NCBI GenBank assembly: GCA_018894445.1
Contig: JAHIPJ010000047.1
Span: forward strand, 1-7,675
Source of the DNA: Actinomycetota bacterium
Lineage (GTDB): Bacteria > Actinomycetota > Humimicrobiia > Humimicrobiales > Humimicrobiaceae
DNA length: 7,675 nucleotides
Direction of reading: 5' to 3'
Below, piece after piece: positions 1 through 5,529 of this stretch (the stretch's first letter is position 1; each line of letters opens with the position of its first letter). The position numbers were made by a program, and so were the translations under genes. The notes beneath the pieces are model-generated. The model was not told the DNA's origin. It was given only the letters and a program-made list of their open reading frames with translations, and ran no database searches.

Positions 1-46
1 AAATTCTATTATTTTATATATTTATAAAAATATACATTTCTACTAT

Positions 47-625
47 CTATACTTCTCTATCGAGGATTAAAAACCTGAGCAACCTGTCTTCGCCTTTCTT
101 TATTCCTATCCTATTCGTTCTAGTTATTTTATAATTATTATTTCCTTTTTTGTAATCAAATATATATAACCCCTTTTCTCCCTTCACAATGTCAGCACCA
201 TTATCTTTTATATCTATACCCAGTGCTATGGTTAATTTACCCGGTCCGTCTGTAAGCCTGCCCTCCAGATTGACATTTCTTCTTTTTTTCATGATATCAA
301 TTCCCCAGAGAGGTTTTAGAGCTCTTATTAACACCGCACCCGGTTTTCCTTCATTTTCGGTTACAACATTTAATAGATAATACATCCCATAACACATATA
401 GACATAGGCAATGCCTGACTTTCCAAACATTATCTCGCTTCTGGGCGTCTTTCCACCATAAGCATGACTTGCAGGATCATCTTCGCCAAAATAAGCTTCC
501 GTTTCCAGAATTATTCCCCCAACCATTTCTGGTCCTCTAAATTTCACCAGTGCCTTACCCGGTAAATTCCTGGCTACTTCTGATGTATCTCTCCCGTAAA
601 ACTTTCCAGGCAATATATTTTTCAT
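47..625 (-). CDS. 3-methyladenine DNA glycosylase (AAG/MPG family)
   Basis: Base-excision repair enzyme that removes alkylated purines such as 3-methyladenine from DNA; cytoplasmic, monofunctional in this family. Numbering from the upstream ATG at 637, the N-terminal FYGRDT..VAR.LPGK signature is at residues 13-28. ETEAY at 45-49 holds the likely catalytic Glu47 and Tyr49. His58 and Tyr80 (in YVY) match the base-flipping pocket of human AAG (Glu125, Tyr127, His136, Tyr159). GMYYLLNV and the DGPGKL motif near 130 are also present. Length is normal for bacterial members (190-200 aa). I chose the ATG at 625, giving MKNILPGKFY, because the family usually starts just before FY.RDT and a weak GGAAA lies about 7 nt upstream. 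The ATG at 637 has no Shine-Dalgarno sequence but would add only four residues. It is a single gene, divergent from the ferredoxin, with its own promoter. The family call is secure; the start is not. Confidence 0.93.
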   Translation of the reverse strand: MKNILPGKFYGRDTSEVARNLPGKALVKFRGPEMVGGIILETEAYFGEDDPASHAYGGKTPRSEIMFGKSGIAYVYMCYGMYYLLNVVTENEGKPGAVLIRALKPLWGIDIMKKRRNVNLEGRLTDGPGKLTIALGIDIKDNGADIVKGEKGLYIFDYKKGNNNYKITRTNRIGIKKGEDRLLRFLILDREV

Positions 626-677
626 GAGAATTTCCATTAAATAATTACTATTGGTTTTGTTACTAAATTTTAGAAAA

Positions 678-731
678 ATTATACCAATTGATTAACCACC
701 AAATAATAGCAATCCTATTTTAAATAGTCAA
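678..731 (-). promoter_or_regulatory. Tandem promoters for the DNA glycosylase
   Basis: On the minus strand, TTGACT (731-726), a 17-bp spacer and TATTAT (708-703) form a good sigma-70 promoter; TGC just before the -10 makes it an extended -10. A second candidate lies downstream, with TATAAT at 683-678 preceded by TGG (extended -10) but only a weak TTATTT -35. Both point at the glycosylase. Hexamers are seen directly; activity is inferred. Confidence 0.6.
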
Positions 732-784
732 TAAACTCACTATTTTCAATTGTTCTTTATTTTAAAAAATAAAAAACTTTTTTG

Positions 785-813
785 TTGAAATAGAAAAAAA
801 AATTTTGTATATT
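785..813 (+). promoter_or_regulatory. Promoter for the ferredoxin
   Basis: TTGAAA (785-790), an exact 17-bp spacer containing an A-tract, and TATATT (808-813) match sigma-70 at 5/6 in each hexamer. The predicted start near 820 leaves a leader of about 55 nt before the ferredoxin ATG. The surrounding A/T tracts (765-805) resemble an UP element or intrinsically curved DNA. Confidence 0.6.
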
Positions 814-874
814 ACATAACAATATTACTAAAGAACAAATAAGATTTATAAATTAAAAAGTGGAAAGGAACCCA

Positions 875-1066
875 ATGGAAGTAAAAATAGATAAGGATCT
901 CTGCACAGGATGCGGTCTATGCGAAGAAACATGCCCGGATATTTTTAAATTAAACGAGGATGAAGATATAGCAGAAGTTATCAAGAATGATTATGAAGAG
1001 AATGATGAAGAGTGCATTGAAGAAGCAGTAGAGTGTTGTCCAACCGAAGCAATATCAGCTGCTTAA
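875..1066 (+). CDS. Single-cluster [4Fe-4S] ferredoxin, 63 aa
   Basis: Small acidic soluble electron carrier. Cys10, Cys13 and Cys16 (C-x2-C-x2-C) plus the distal Cys55 in the CCP motif are the expected cluster ligands. Cys20 and Cys47 sit where Desulfovibrio gigas ferredoxin II and Thermotoga-type ferredoxins have a structural disulfide. The residue at position 13 is Cys rather than Asp, favouring a full [4Fe-4S] cluster over [3Fe-4S]. Cys54, next to ligand 55, is an extra cysteine. The start is ATG 875, because AAAGGA at 864-869 lies 5 nt upstream; a GTG at 860 in the same frame would overlap that site. The gene is monocistronic, with a promoter upstream and a terminator downstream. No oxidoreductase partner is next to it, so its redox partner is unknown. 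Only one cluster motif is present, so it is not a 2[4Fe-4S] clostridial ferredoxin. Confidence 0.93.
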   Translation: MEVKIDKDLCTGCGLCEETCPDIFKLNEDEDIAEVIKNDYEENDEECIEEAVECCPTEAISAA

Positions 1067-1100
1067 TTTATGCTAAACTAATTTACAACTTATATATATA

Positions 1101-1139
1101 AAAATAGCCCTATCAAAAAAGAGAGGGCTATTTTTTTAT
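1101..1139. terminator. Bidirectional rho-independent terminator
   Basis: AAAATAGCCCT (1101-1111) pairs perfectly with AGGGCTATTTT (1124-1134). Across one A.G mismatch, TC/GA extends the stem around an A6 loop. A T-run follows on the plus strand (1131-1137), and the complement has a T-run on the minus strand. It lies between the convergent ferredoxin and rpe and can serve both. Confidence 0.9.
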
Positions 1140-1196
1140 TGATATCACCTTCATATATATTTTTATATTATTATTATATTAGAAGAAAGCAGTGAA

Positions 1197-1904
1197 CTAT
1201 ACTGTTTTTGCTCTTGATATTTTATATCTTACTTTCTTTATATATTCTGCAGGATTATCTGACTCGTAAATAGCTGTACCCATTACCAATACATTCGCCC
1301 CTGCTCCGGCAACAATCGGGGCTGTATCGATATTAATCCCTCCATCCACTTGAATATCAACACATTTTTTTACATTAGAGGAATATCTTCTGTACTCTTC
1401 AATCATTGCCTTTAACTTTCTAATCTTATAAACCATATCATGTATGAATTTCTGACCCCCAAATCCAGGATTGACCGTCATAATCAATACCATATCAACA
1501 AGTCCCAGGACGTTCTCTATGAAGCATAAAGGTGTTGAAGGATTTAATGCGACTGCAGCTTTCTTACCTGCCTGTTTTATATAGTTCAATGTCCGGTCTA
1601 GATGAGGGCATTCTTCGGCATGAACATTTATCAGATCTGCTCCACTTTCGATAAAACTATCAAGAAGTCTATCAGGCTTTTTAATCATAAGATGCACATC
1701 CAAAAAAAGCCCGGTATTTTTTCTCAAGCATTCTATAATGGGGGGACCAATAGTTATGTTTGGAACAAAGTTTCCATCCATAACGTCTATATGAAGCATC
1801 TCCACTCCGGCCTTTTCAACTTTTTTAATCTCACTCGCCAGGTTTATAAAATTACTATTTAGAATAGAGGCAGCAATTTTTATCCCGCTATTTTCACTTA
1901 CCAC
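1197..1904 (-). CDS. rpe: Ribulose-phosphate 3-epimerase
   Basis: Interconverts D-ribulose 5-phosphate and D-xylulose 5-phosphate in the pentose phosphate pathway; a cytoplasmic metal-dependent TIM barrel. The family's motifs appear in order: AASIL (11-15), HIDVMDGNFVPN (38-49), DVHLMI (69-74), VNPGFGGQ (144-151) and VDGGIN (186-191). Asp40 and Asp187 are the expected acid/base pair; His38, Asp40, His71 and Asp187 are the metal ligands. At 235 aa it is slightly longer than the usual ~220, with a short C-terminal extension. The start codon is GTG, supported by AAGGA five bases upstream. It is last in the minus-strand sugar cluster, 76 bp after the kinase, and has its own extended -10 promoter. 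In that context it may also link the ketose phosphate made by the neighbouring kinase to the pentose phosphate pathway. Allulose-6-phosphate epimerase is a close relative and cannot be excluded. Confidence 0.94.
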   Translation of the reverse strand: MVSENSGIKIAASILNSNFINLASEIKKVEKAGVEMLHIDVMDGNFVPNITIGPPIIECLRKNTGLFLDVHLMIKKPDRLLDSFIESGADLINVHAEECPHLDRTLNYIKQAGKKAAVALNPSTPLCFIENVLGLVDMVLIMTVNPGFGGQKFIHDMVYKIRKLKAMIEEYRRYSSNVKKCVDIQVDGGINIDTAPIVAGAGANVLVMGTAIYESDNPAEYIKKVRYKISRAKTV

Positions 1905-1939
1905 AGTTTTCCTTAATCTCGTCTTTAGTTACAATATGG

Positions 1940-1948
1940 ATTATAACA
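1940..1948 (-). promoter_or_regulatory. Extended -10 promoter for rpe
   Basis: In the gap between the kinase stop and rpe, the minus strand reads TGTTATAAT: a consensus TATAAT (1945-1940) with a TG-extended -10. No good -35 lies 17 bp upstream; a TTGACT is only 12 bp away, too close. The start would fall near 1933, about 29 nt before the GTG. It suggests rpe can be expressed independently of the kinase. Confidence 0.5.
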
Positions 1949-1980
1949 TAAAACTTAAGTCAATTTACGGTTTAAAAAAA

Positions 1981-3483
1981 TCAATAAATCTGGCTTATAA
2001 GGTTGTAAATTTTTTTATATTTCACAAACCTATCTAAATATTTTTCTCTTATTCTCTCATCAGGGTAAAATTCTCTCTCTACCTTTATAAAACTCGAAAT
2101 CGCCTGCTCAAGTGTAAATTTATCTGTTGCACTACCCGCAAGCATCATTGTGGCAAGACATCCAGCCTCAGTTATTTGCATCTTCTTTATAGGCTTCCCC
2201 AAAATTGATGACTTAAGAGTAAGCTCTTTATCTGATTTAGCCCCACCACCTACTGCTCTAAGTTCTGTAATTTTTACTCCTGACTTTTCAGCCAGTTCAA
2301 CATTGAATGCTATCTCATAAATCAGACCTTCTATTATTGCTTTAAAGATATCTTCCTTTTTGGTAGTTAAATTTAAACCCGTAATTGTACCCTTAGGAAT
2401 AGGGTCATGATAAGGGGTTCCTGATGACGAAAAATAGGGAAGTACAAATAATCCTGAAGGATTAAAATCAAAATTTTTATAAAAATATTTTATTACACCA
2501 ACCTGCTCTTTTTCAGCCAGCTCCTTTTCCTTATCTGCAAAAATGTCAACAAACCATTTGACCAGACTTCCTGAAGTCAAATTATATGCAATTGTTACAA
2601 ACTTATTGGGAACTACATGAACTCTTGTTGAAAAGTCATTTTCATACATTGAATCACTTATTATCAGCTCATCAAGTGTTGTTGTAACACATTCAACAGT
2701 ACCCATTCCATCAGCAGCTAGTCCTCCTTTGATAGAACCTACTCCAAGTGCAGCACACTGTTGGTCATGACCTCCTGTAACAACAAGAACATTATTTTTG
2801 AATCCTAGATCTTTAGCTATATCATCTCTCACAATACCAACTATAATTCCGGAAGGTGCTGGTGCTGAAAATAAATCTTTATCTATATCAAAAGTGTTTA
2901 AAATTCTATCTGACCAAATTCTTTTTCTTATATCAAAAAACAAAGATGTTGATGAAAGTGAATAATTTATTTTTGTATCAGTAATTCCAAGTTTATGCTG
3001 GAGCAGATCCTCGGTGAATAAAATCCTCTTGGTTTTCCTATAGATTTCAGGTAGATTATTTTTTAACCATAATATTTTATTTAATGCACAAATTGTCTGA
3101 GGAGGAAGACCTGTAATAAAATAAAGCTCTTTTTCAGGGATTTTTGTAAAAATAAACTCAAGTTCAGCTTCACTTCTTGAATCGGTTGAATAAATTGTAT
3201 TATAGATTATATTCCCATCTTCATCGATTGGAGTAAAGCTTTCTCCAACGGTTGACACTGAAAGTGCAGTTACCGGGTCTTTCTTAACCACGGGGCAAGA
3301 GTTTATCTCTCTTATTACATCAAAGATTTTATTCCACATAGGAATTGTATCAAATTCTACAAAGTGAGGTTTAGGATAAATCAGCTCATACTCCTGATAG
3401 GCACTTGCCAATGCCTTACCTTCTTCGTTGAATATGATTGCTTTAGCCCCTGTTGTTCCAATATCAATACCTAGAAGGCTCAT
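1981..3483 (-). CDS. FGGY-family carbohydrate kinase
   Basis: ATP-dependent kinase of the FGGY family (xylulokinase, gluconate, glycerol, ribulose and fuculose kinases). It phosphorylates a ketose or polyol in the cytoplasm. The N-terminal phosphate-binding loop GIDIGTTGAKA is at 5-15. GGHDQQCAALGVG (237-249) contains the presumed catalytic base Asp240. The C-terminal adenosine motif AVGGGAKSD is at 410-418. Length (500 aa) is standard, with both actin-like domains intact. GGHDQ replaces the GGGDN typical of classical xylulokinase, so the substrate is left open. A neighbouring polyol dehydrogenase, class II aldolase and rpe suggest a ketose. The ATG at 3483 is clear but has no convincing Shine-Dalgarno sequence. 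The gene lies just downstream of an insertion sequence, which probably separates it from the rest of its operon; a candidate promoter lies between them. Confidence 0.9.
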   Translation of the reverse strand: MSLLGIDIGTTGAKAIIFNEEGKALASAYQEYELIYPKPHFVEFDTIPMWNKIFDVIREINSCPVVKKDPVTALSVSTVGESFTPIDEDGNIIYNTIYSTDSRSEAELEFIFTKIPEKELYFITGLPPQTICALNKILWLKNNLPEIYRKTKRILFTEDLLQHKLGITDTKINYSLSSTSLFFDIRKRIWSDRILNTFDIDKDLFSAPAPSGIIVGIVRDDIAKDLGFKNNVLVVTGGHDQQCAALGVGSIKGGLAADGMGTVECVTTTLDELIISDSMYENDFSTRVHVVPNKFVTIAYNLTSGSLVKWFVDIFADKEKELAEKEQVGVIKYFYKNFDFNPSGLFVLPYFSSSGTPYHDPIPKGTITGLNLTTKKEDIFKAIIEGLIYEIAFNVELAEKSGVKITELRAVGGGAKSDKELTLKSSILGKPIKKMQITEAGCLATMMLAGSATDKFTLEQAISSFIKVEREFYPDERIREKYLDRFVKYKKIYNLISQIY

Positions 3484-3536
3484 AAATCAGGTTATTTTAT
3501 AATAAATAACATTTTGTAATAAAGTAAAATATCTAG

Positions 3537-3564
3537 ATAATAGCATAAAACTGGATAAAGTAAA
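3537..3564 (-). promoter_or_regulatory. Candidate promoter for the FGGY kinase
   Basis: The minus strand has TTTACT (3564-3559), a 16-bp spacer ending in TGC, and TATTAT (3542-3537), a TG-extended -10. A second TTTACT/TATTAT pair with an 18-bp spacer lies closer to the gene, because ATAAAGTAAA is repeated at 3519-3528 and 3555-3564. In this AT-rich context these matches are only moderately specific. Either one would let the kinase be expressed despite the upstream insertion. Confidence 0.4.
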
Positions 3565-3572
3565 GTTTTCGA

Positions 3573-3581
3573 TTGACTAAT
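3573..3581. repeat. Target-site duplication, left copy
   Basis: TTGACTAAT directly abuts the left terminal repeat of the IS and is repeated exactly at 5530-5538, directly abutting the right one. A 9-bp duplication is the footprint of transposition and fixes the element's ends. Confidence 0.93.
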
Positions 3582-3595
3582 CAGCTCTGAAGAAT
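3582..3595 (+). repeat. Left terminal inverted repeat of the IS
   Basis: CAGCTCTGAAGAAT is the exact reverse complement of 5516-5529. Inside these 14 bp the two ends stop matching. This is the transposase 3' end of the element. Confidence 0.93.
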
Positions 3596-3623
3596 GATTA
3601 TTTTGATTTTAGCACAAAATCAG

Positions 3624-3690
3624 CATATTACCGGAATTTTTAGCAGCTGGGATTTTAGGGAAGATTTATCTAAGGACTTGTGGTAATATG
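3624..3690. repeat. Subterminal inverted repeat in the IS 3' region
   Basis: CATATTACC (3624-3632) and GGTAATATG (3682-3690) are perfect inverted copies separated by 49 bp, in the 140-bp non-coding stretch between the transposase stop and the left end. They may be transposase-binding sites or form a stem in the 3' untranslated RNA. A smaller stem, GATTTT/AAAATC, lies at 3605-3621. Confidence 0.45.
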
Positions 3691-3734
3691 ATTATGGGTT
3701 TTGAAGGGGATTAACCTGGGAACACTTTGGGAAG

Positions 3735-5015
3735 CTAAGGAAAAGACGAGAGTCTTATTTGTATTGGTTTGTTTGAAAAATTAACACCGACAGATTTGGT
3801 CCTTAAGTCTTCAAGCAGCTGTTCAAATAGCATGGTGACGCTGCCAAAGACTTTTTGGATCTTATGCTTTAACAGACTACCTTTCTCCATGAGCTGGGAG
3901 AGGATATAGGCGATCTGAAGAAGCAGGTACAGGTTTTTCATTGATATTTCATCTTGGCTGTATGGGTGTTCCAGGTTAAATCCCCTATTTTTTTGGATGT
4001 TAAATCCTTCATTTTCAATCTTCCATCTTAGCCTCCCTCCTTTGGCTATTTTGATAATATTTTTTTTCCCTACCTTAAAATTAGTTAACCATACAAATCT
4101 GGTCTTCTTATCTAAAGCGGCTTCATTAAGCTCTATAACATCAAAATAATTTCCCTTATGGTCAATATCGCCTACCCAGCTGTACTTCTGACTGGCTTTA
4201 TCATTTGCCAGCTCTATTTCATTTTCCGGACAAAGCTTTTTAAGCTGGCAAAACTCTTCGTATCTTTCAGGCATAGAGCCTCTCTTAAAAACAGTAATAT
4301 ACTTCCACCCATACTCTTCTGATATATCTATTACCGGACCGGCCGCATAAAGGCTGTCAAGCAGCAGGCATATCTTTAGCTGGGGAAACCGCCTCTTAAG
4401 TCTTTTTGCCATCCTGTAGAATGCATTAAGTTCGCAGTCCTGTTTGGTTTCTCCGTCACTGTTCTGTATAAATTCTGTCTCCACTGATAATGCCAGCCCA
4501 GTACCAGTTACCAGTTTTGCTTCAAGCACGTTATGGTAGTAGTAAAGTATTTTTCCATCCTTTTTTTTGGTAAGGCAATGCGGGCAGTGCCTTTCTTTGA
4601 ACATCAGATGACCGGTGCCGTCTACTGCGATCATATAATACTCTTCAAGAAGCCTGTACTTTTCTAAAGCCTTCATCCTTATCAGTCTATTTACCATCTT
4701 TTGCCTTACCCCGTATAGCTCCTCCGGCTCAAGTCTTTGAAGAAGATACTCCACGGTATCATGGTGGGCGACATTTTCGCTGTAGCCTGTACAAAGCTGG
4801 TTAAGATTTTTTAAAAAGTCCTCTGTGGCCAGCTTATACTTTATTTTTCTTTTTGATCCCAGCCGAAGAAGAAATAAAAAGATACCCAGCCAGAGAAGAT
4901 GGCTGGGCTCATATATTATTTTGTTCTTATTTCTGGGATCGTCTACCGACTGGAGCCATTTTGTTAGCTTGGGAAAAAAATGGCTGACTGTTTTAAAAAA
5001 AGCATCCCCTGTCAT
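3735..5015 (-). CDS. DDE transposase of the insertion sequence
   Basis: Catalyses movement of the surrounding IS by cutting at the terminal repeats. Intact, 426 aa. An N-terminal DPRN motif (26-29) and helical region are followed by an RNase H-like catalytic core. Its likely acidic triad is Asp132 (IAVDGTG), Asp220 (CLLLDSLYA) and Glu334 (RWKIENEGFN). The last motif, with the following QKNRGFNLEH, is the W-x-IE-NE-x-FN-x-x-KN type seen in IS4-like/DDE_Tnp_1 transposases. An insert at 143-153 has CPHC followed by a basic run and could bind zinc. ATG 5015 is supported by AAGGA five bases upstream. It overlaps the stop of the preceding gene as ATGA, so translation is probably coupled. The C-terminus is basic and may contact DNA. 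The role is secure; the IS family is not. Confidence 0.93.
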   Translation of the reverse strand: MTGDAFFKTVSHFFPKLTKWLQSVDDPRNKNKIIYEPSHLLWLGIFLFLLRLGSKRKIKYKLATEDFLKNLNQLCTGYSENVAHHDTVEYLLQRLEPEELYGVRQKMVNRLIRMKALEKYRLLEEYYMIAVDGTGHLMFKERHCPHCLTKKKDGKILYYYHNVLEAKLVTGTGLALSVETEFIQNSDGETKQDCELNAFYRMAKRLKRRFPQLKICLLLDSLYAAGPVIDISEEYGWKYITVFKRGSMPERYEEFCQLKKLCPENEIELANDKASQKYSWVGDIDHKGNYFDVIELNEAALDKKTRFVWLTNFKVGKKNIIKIAKGGRLRWKIENEGFNIQKNRGFNLEHPYSQDEISMKNLYLLLQIAYILSQLMEKGSLLKHKIQKVFGSVTMLFEQLLEDLRTKSVGVNFSNKPIQIRLSSFP

Positions 5016-5377
5016 TTGCGTCCTTTCTTTAATCTTTTTTCTTTCACATGCCTTCTGATTATTTCTTTATTGGTCCTTGTTATCTCCGCTATTATCTTTT
5101 TTAACCTTTTGTAATTATCATTCCACTCTCTTACCTCATCTTCTAAGTCAACCGGTATATATACAGCTTTTGTCACCCCCTTTACTTTATACATAAGATA
5201 ATAGCTTTCATGCTTTTCATCTTTTAGGTAGCATTTGCAGTTACGATTTCCGCATCTTCTTTTTACCTTTGCCATGCTTCCATCAACAAAGGGGCCGATA
5301 CCGGCCAGTTGTTTTGTTAGCCCGTCTCTTTTTCTTTTTAGCCAGGCTATGTTTATATTCATTTTATATTTATTCAT
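5012..5377 (-). CDS. DUF6788-like Cys-rich basic protein, first gene of the IS
   Basis: Small protein of unknown function, encoded just ahead of the transposase and overlapping it by ATGA. A central Cys cluster reads RRCGNRNCKC (C-x4-C-x-C), followed by a His and by YYLMYKVKGVTKAVYIP. I recognise this pattern from DUF6788 proteins: a Cys-rich knuckle, then a Y-rich beta hairpin and YVP. The C-terminal third is highly charged and helical, ending in a very basic tail that suggests nucleic-acid binding. Possible roles are transposition accessory factor or repressor of the IS promoter; neither is shown. Start choice: the frame opens at ATG 5401, but the -10 and spacer of a near-consensus promoter cover 5384-5406, so that ATG would not be transcribed. 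ATG 5377 lies at the predicted transcription start (leaderless mRNA, 121 aa). ATG 5362 is a further option. None has a Shine-Dalgarno sequence. Confidence 0.75.
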   Translation of the reverse strand: MNKYKMNINIAWLKRKRDGLTKQLAGIGPFVDGSMAKVKRRCGNRNCKCYLKDEKHESYYLMYKVKGVTKAVYIPVDLEDEVREWNDNYKRLKKIIAEITRTNKEIIRRHVKEKRLKKGRK

Positions 5378-5403
5378 ATGAATAATATACATATTATTCA
5401 TAT
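5376..5403. promoter_or_regulatory. 28-bp palindrome over the IS promoter (candidate operator)
   Basis: ATATGAATAATAT (5376-5388) and ATATTATTCATAT (5391-5403) are perfect 13-bp arms around a 2-bp centre. They cover the -10, most of the spacer and the predicted start site. The half-site TATTCAT recurs at 5356-5362, 5371-5377 and 5394-5400, and inverted at 5378-5384, which also forms a 14-bp palindrome at 5371-5384. This arrangement suits a dimeric repressor, perhaps the DUF6788-like protein. Alternatively it is an mRNA or DNA secondary structure. Confidence 0.55.
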
Positions 5404-5412
5404 ATTTGTCAA
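5384..5412 (-). promoter_or_regulatory. Internal promoter of the insertion sequence
   Basis: The minus strand has consensus TTGACA (5412-5407), exactly 17 bp, then TATATT (5389-5384, 5/6). The expected start, seven bases after the -10, is 5377, the A of an in-frame ATG of the first IS gene. This is the best -35 match in the window. Confidence 0.7.
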
Positions 5413-5461
5413 ATTTTAATGGTGCGAAGAAATATTTTTTTTGATTTGTCTGTCCTTATAT

Positions 5462-5496
5462 AAAAAACCCCGTTTTATGGGGAAAATGGGGGTTTT
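5462..5496 (-). terminator. Terminator-like hairpin at the IS 5' end
   Basis: Read on the minus strand, AAAACCCC (5496-5489) pairs with GGGGTTTT (5471-5464) around a 17-nt loop, and the T-tract continues to 5462. It lies just inside the right end, upstream of the IS promoter. It would stop operon transcription entering the element. A competing hairpin, CCCC-7-GGGG at 5468-5482, uses the same strand. Confidence 0.55.
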
Positions 5497-5515
5497 ATAG
5501 GTGAGAGAAATTTTT

Positions 5516-5529
5516 ATTCTTCAGAGCTG
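5516..5529 (-). repeat. Right terminal inverted repeat of the IS
   Basis: ATTCTTCAGAGCTG on the plus strand is the perfect inverse of 3582-3595. Read on the minus strand from the host gene, it supplies the stop codon (CAG CTC TGA) that ends the interrupted ORF. Confidence 0.93.

Larger units (their letters stand above)
3492..3581 (-). pseudogene. Downstream continuation of the interrupted stub ORF
   Basis: If the IS and one copy of its target repeat are removed, the frame of the broken epimerase-like gene (5521-5598) continues through the repeat (N-I-S-Q) for 26 codons to TAA at 3492-3494, about 8 bp before the kinase start codon. The continuation is hydrophobic and Tyr/Leu-rich. It does not resemble the AGV(R/K)-type sequence I would expect next in DUF4432 proteins. 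The body of that gene therefore seems to have been lost before the IS arrived. This is probably non-coding remnant DNA. Confidence 0.35.
3582..5529 (-). mobile_element. Complete two-gene insertion sequence, 1948 bp
   Basis: The element is bounded by perfect 14-bp terminal inverted repeats (CAGCTCTGAAGAAT) and 9-bp direct repeats (TTGACTAAT). On the minus strand it carries a DUF6788-like small gene and a DDE transposase, overlapping by 4 bp and filling most of its length. Both ORFs, both ends and both direct repeats are intact, so it is recent and possibly active. It appears less AT-rich than the flanking genes, as expected of acquired DNA. It inserted in the same orientation as the sugar operon, inside the frame of an epimerase-like gene. 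The 9-bp repeat and CAG termini recall IS4-, ISAs1- or ISNCY-type elements. I cannot assign a family without a database search. Confidence 0.93.

Noticed and set aside
189..380. Plus-strand open frame opposite the glycosylase
   Set aside because: It is antisense to a well-supported glycosylase, with no Shine-Dalgarno sequence or recognisable protein. Similar antisense frames at 1602-1862, 4825-5058, 5659-5913, 6562-6750, 6743-6925 and 7319-7510 were rejected for the same reason.
860..874. GTG at 860 as the ferredoxin start
   Set aside because: The AAAGGA at 864-869 would lie inside the coding region; it is ideally placed for ATG 875, which gives the usual ferredoxin N-terminus.
1949..1980. 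T-run after the kinase stop as an intrinsic terminator
   Set aside because: Seven Ts follow the stop on the minus strand, but no stable GC-bearing stem precedes them.
3519..3564. Direct repeat ATAAAGTAAA (3519-3528 and 3555-3564) as an iteron or CRISPR-like unit
   Set aside because: Only two 10-bp AT-only copies occur, and they are best explained as overlapping promoter-like sequence or chance in AT-rich DNA. No CRISPR array or tRNA/rRNA gene was seen anywhere in the window.
3605..3621. GATTTT-5-AAAATC stem as a terminator for the transposase
   Set aside because: The stem is only 6 bp and AT-rich, and the minus strand continues AAAATAAT rather than a T-run, so it is not a rho-independent terminator.
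5464..5496. G-rich tracts (GGGG, GGGGG) as a G-quadruplex
   Set aside because: Only two G-tracts occur on the plus strand and two C-tracts pair with them; a hairpin explains them better.
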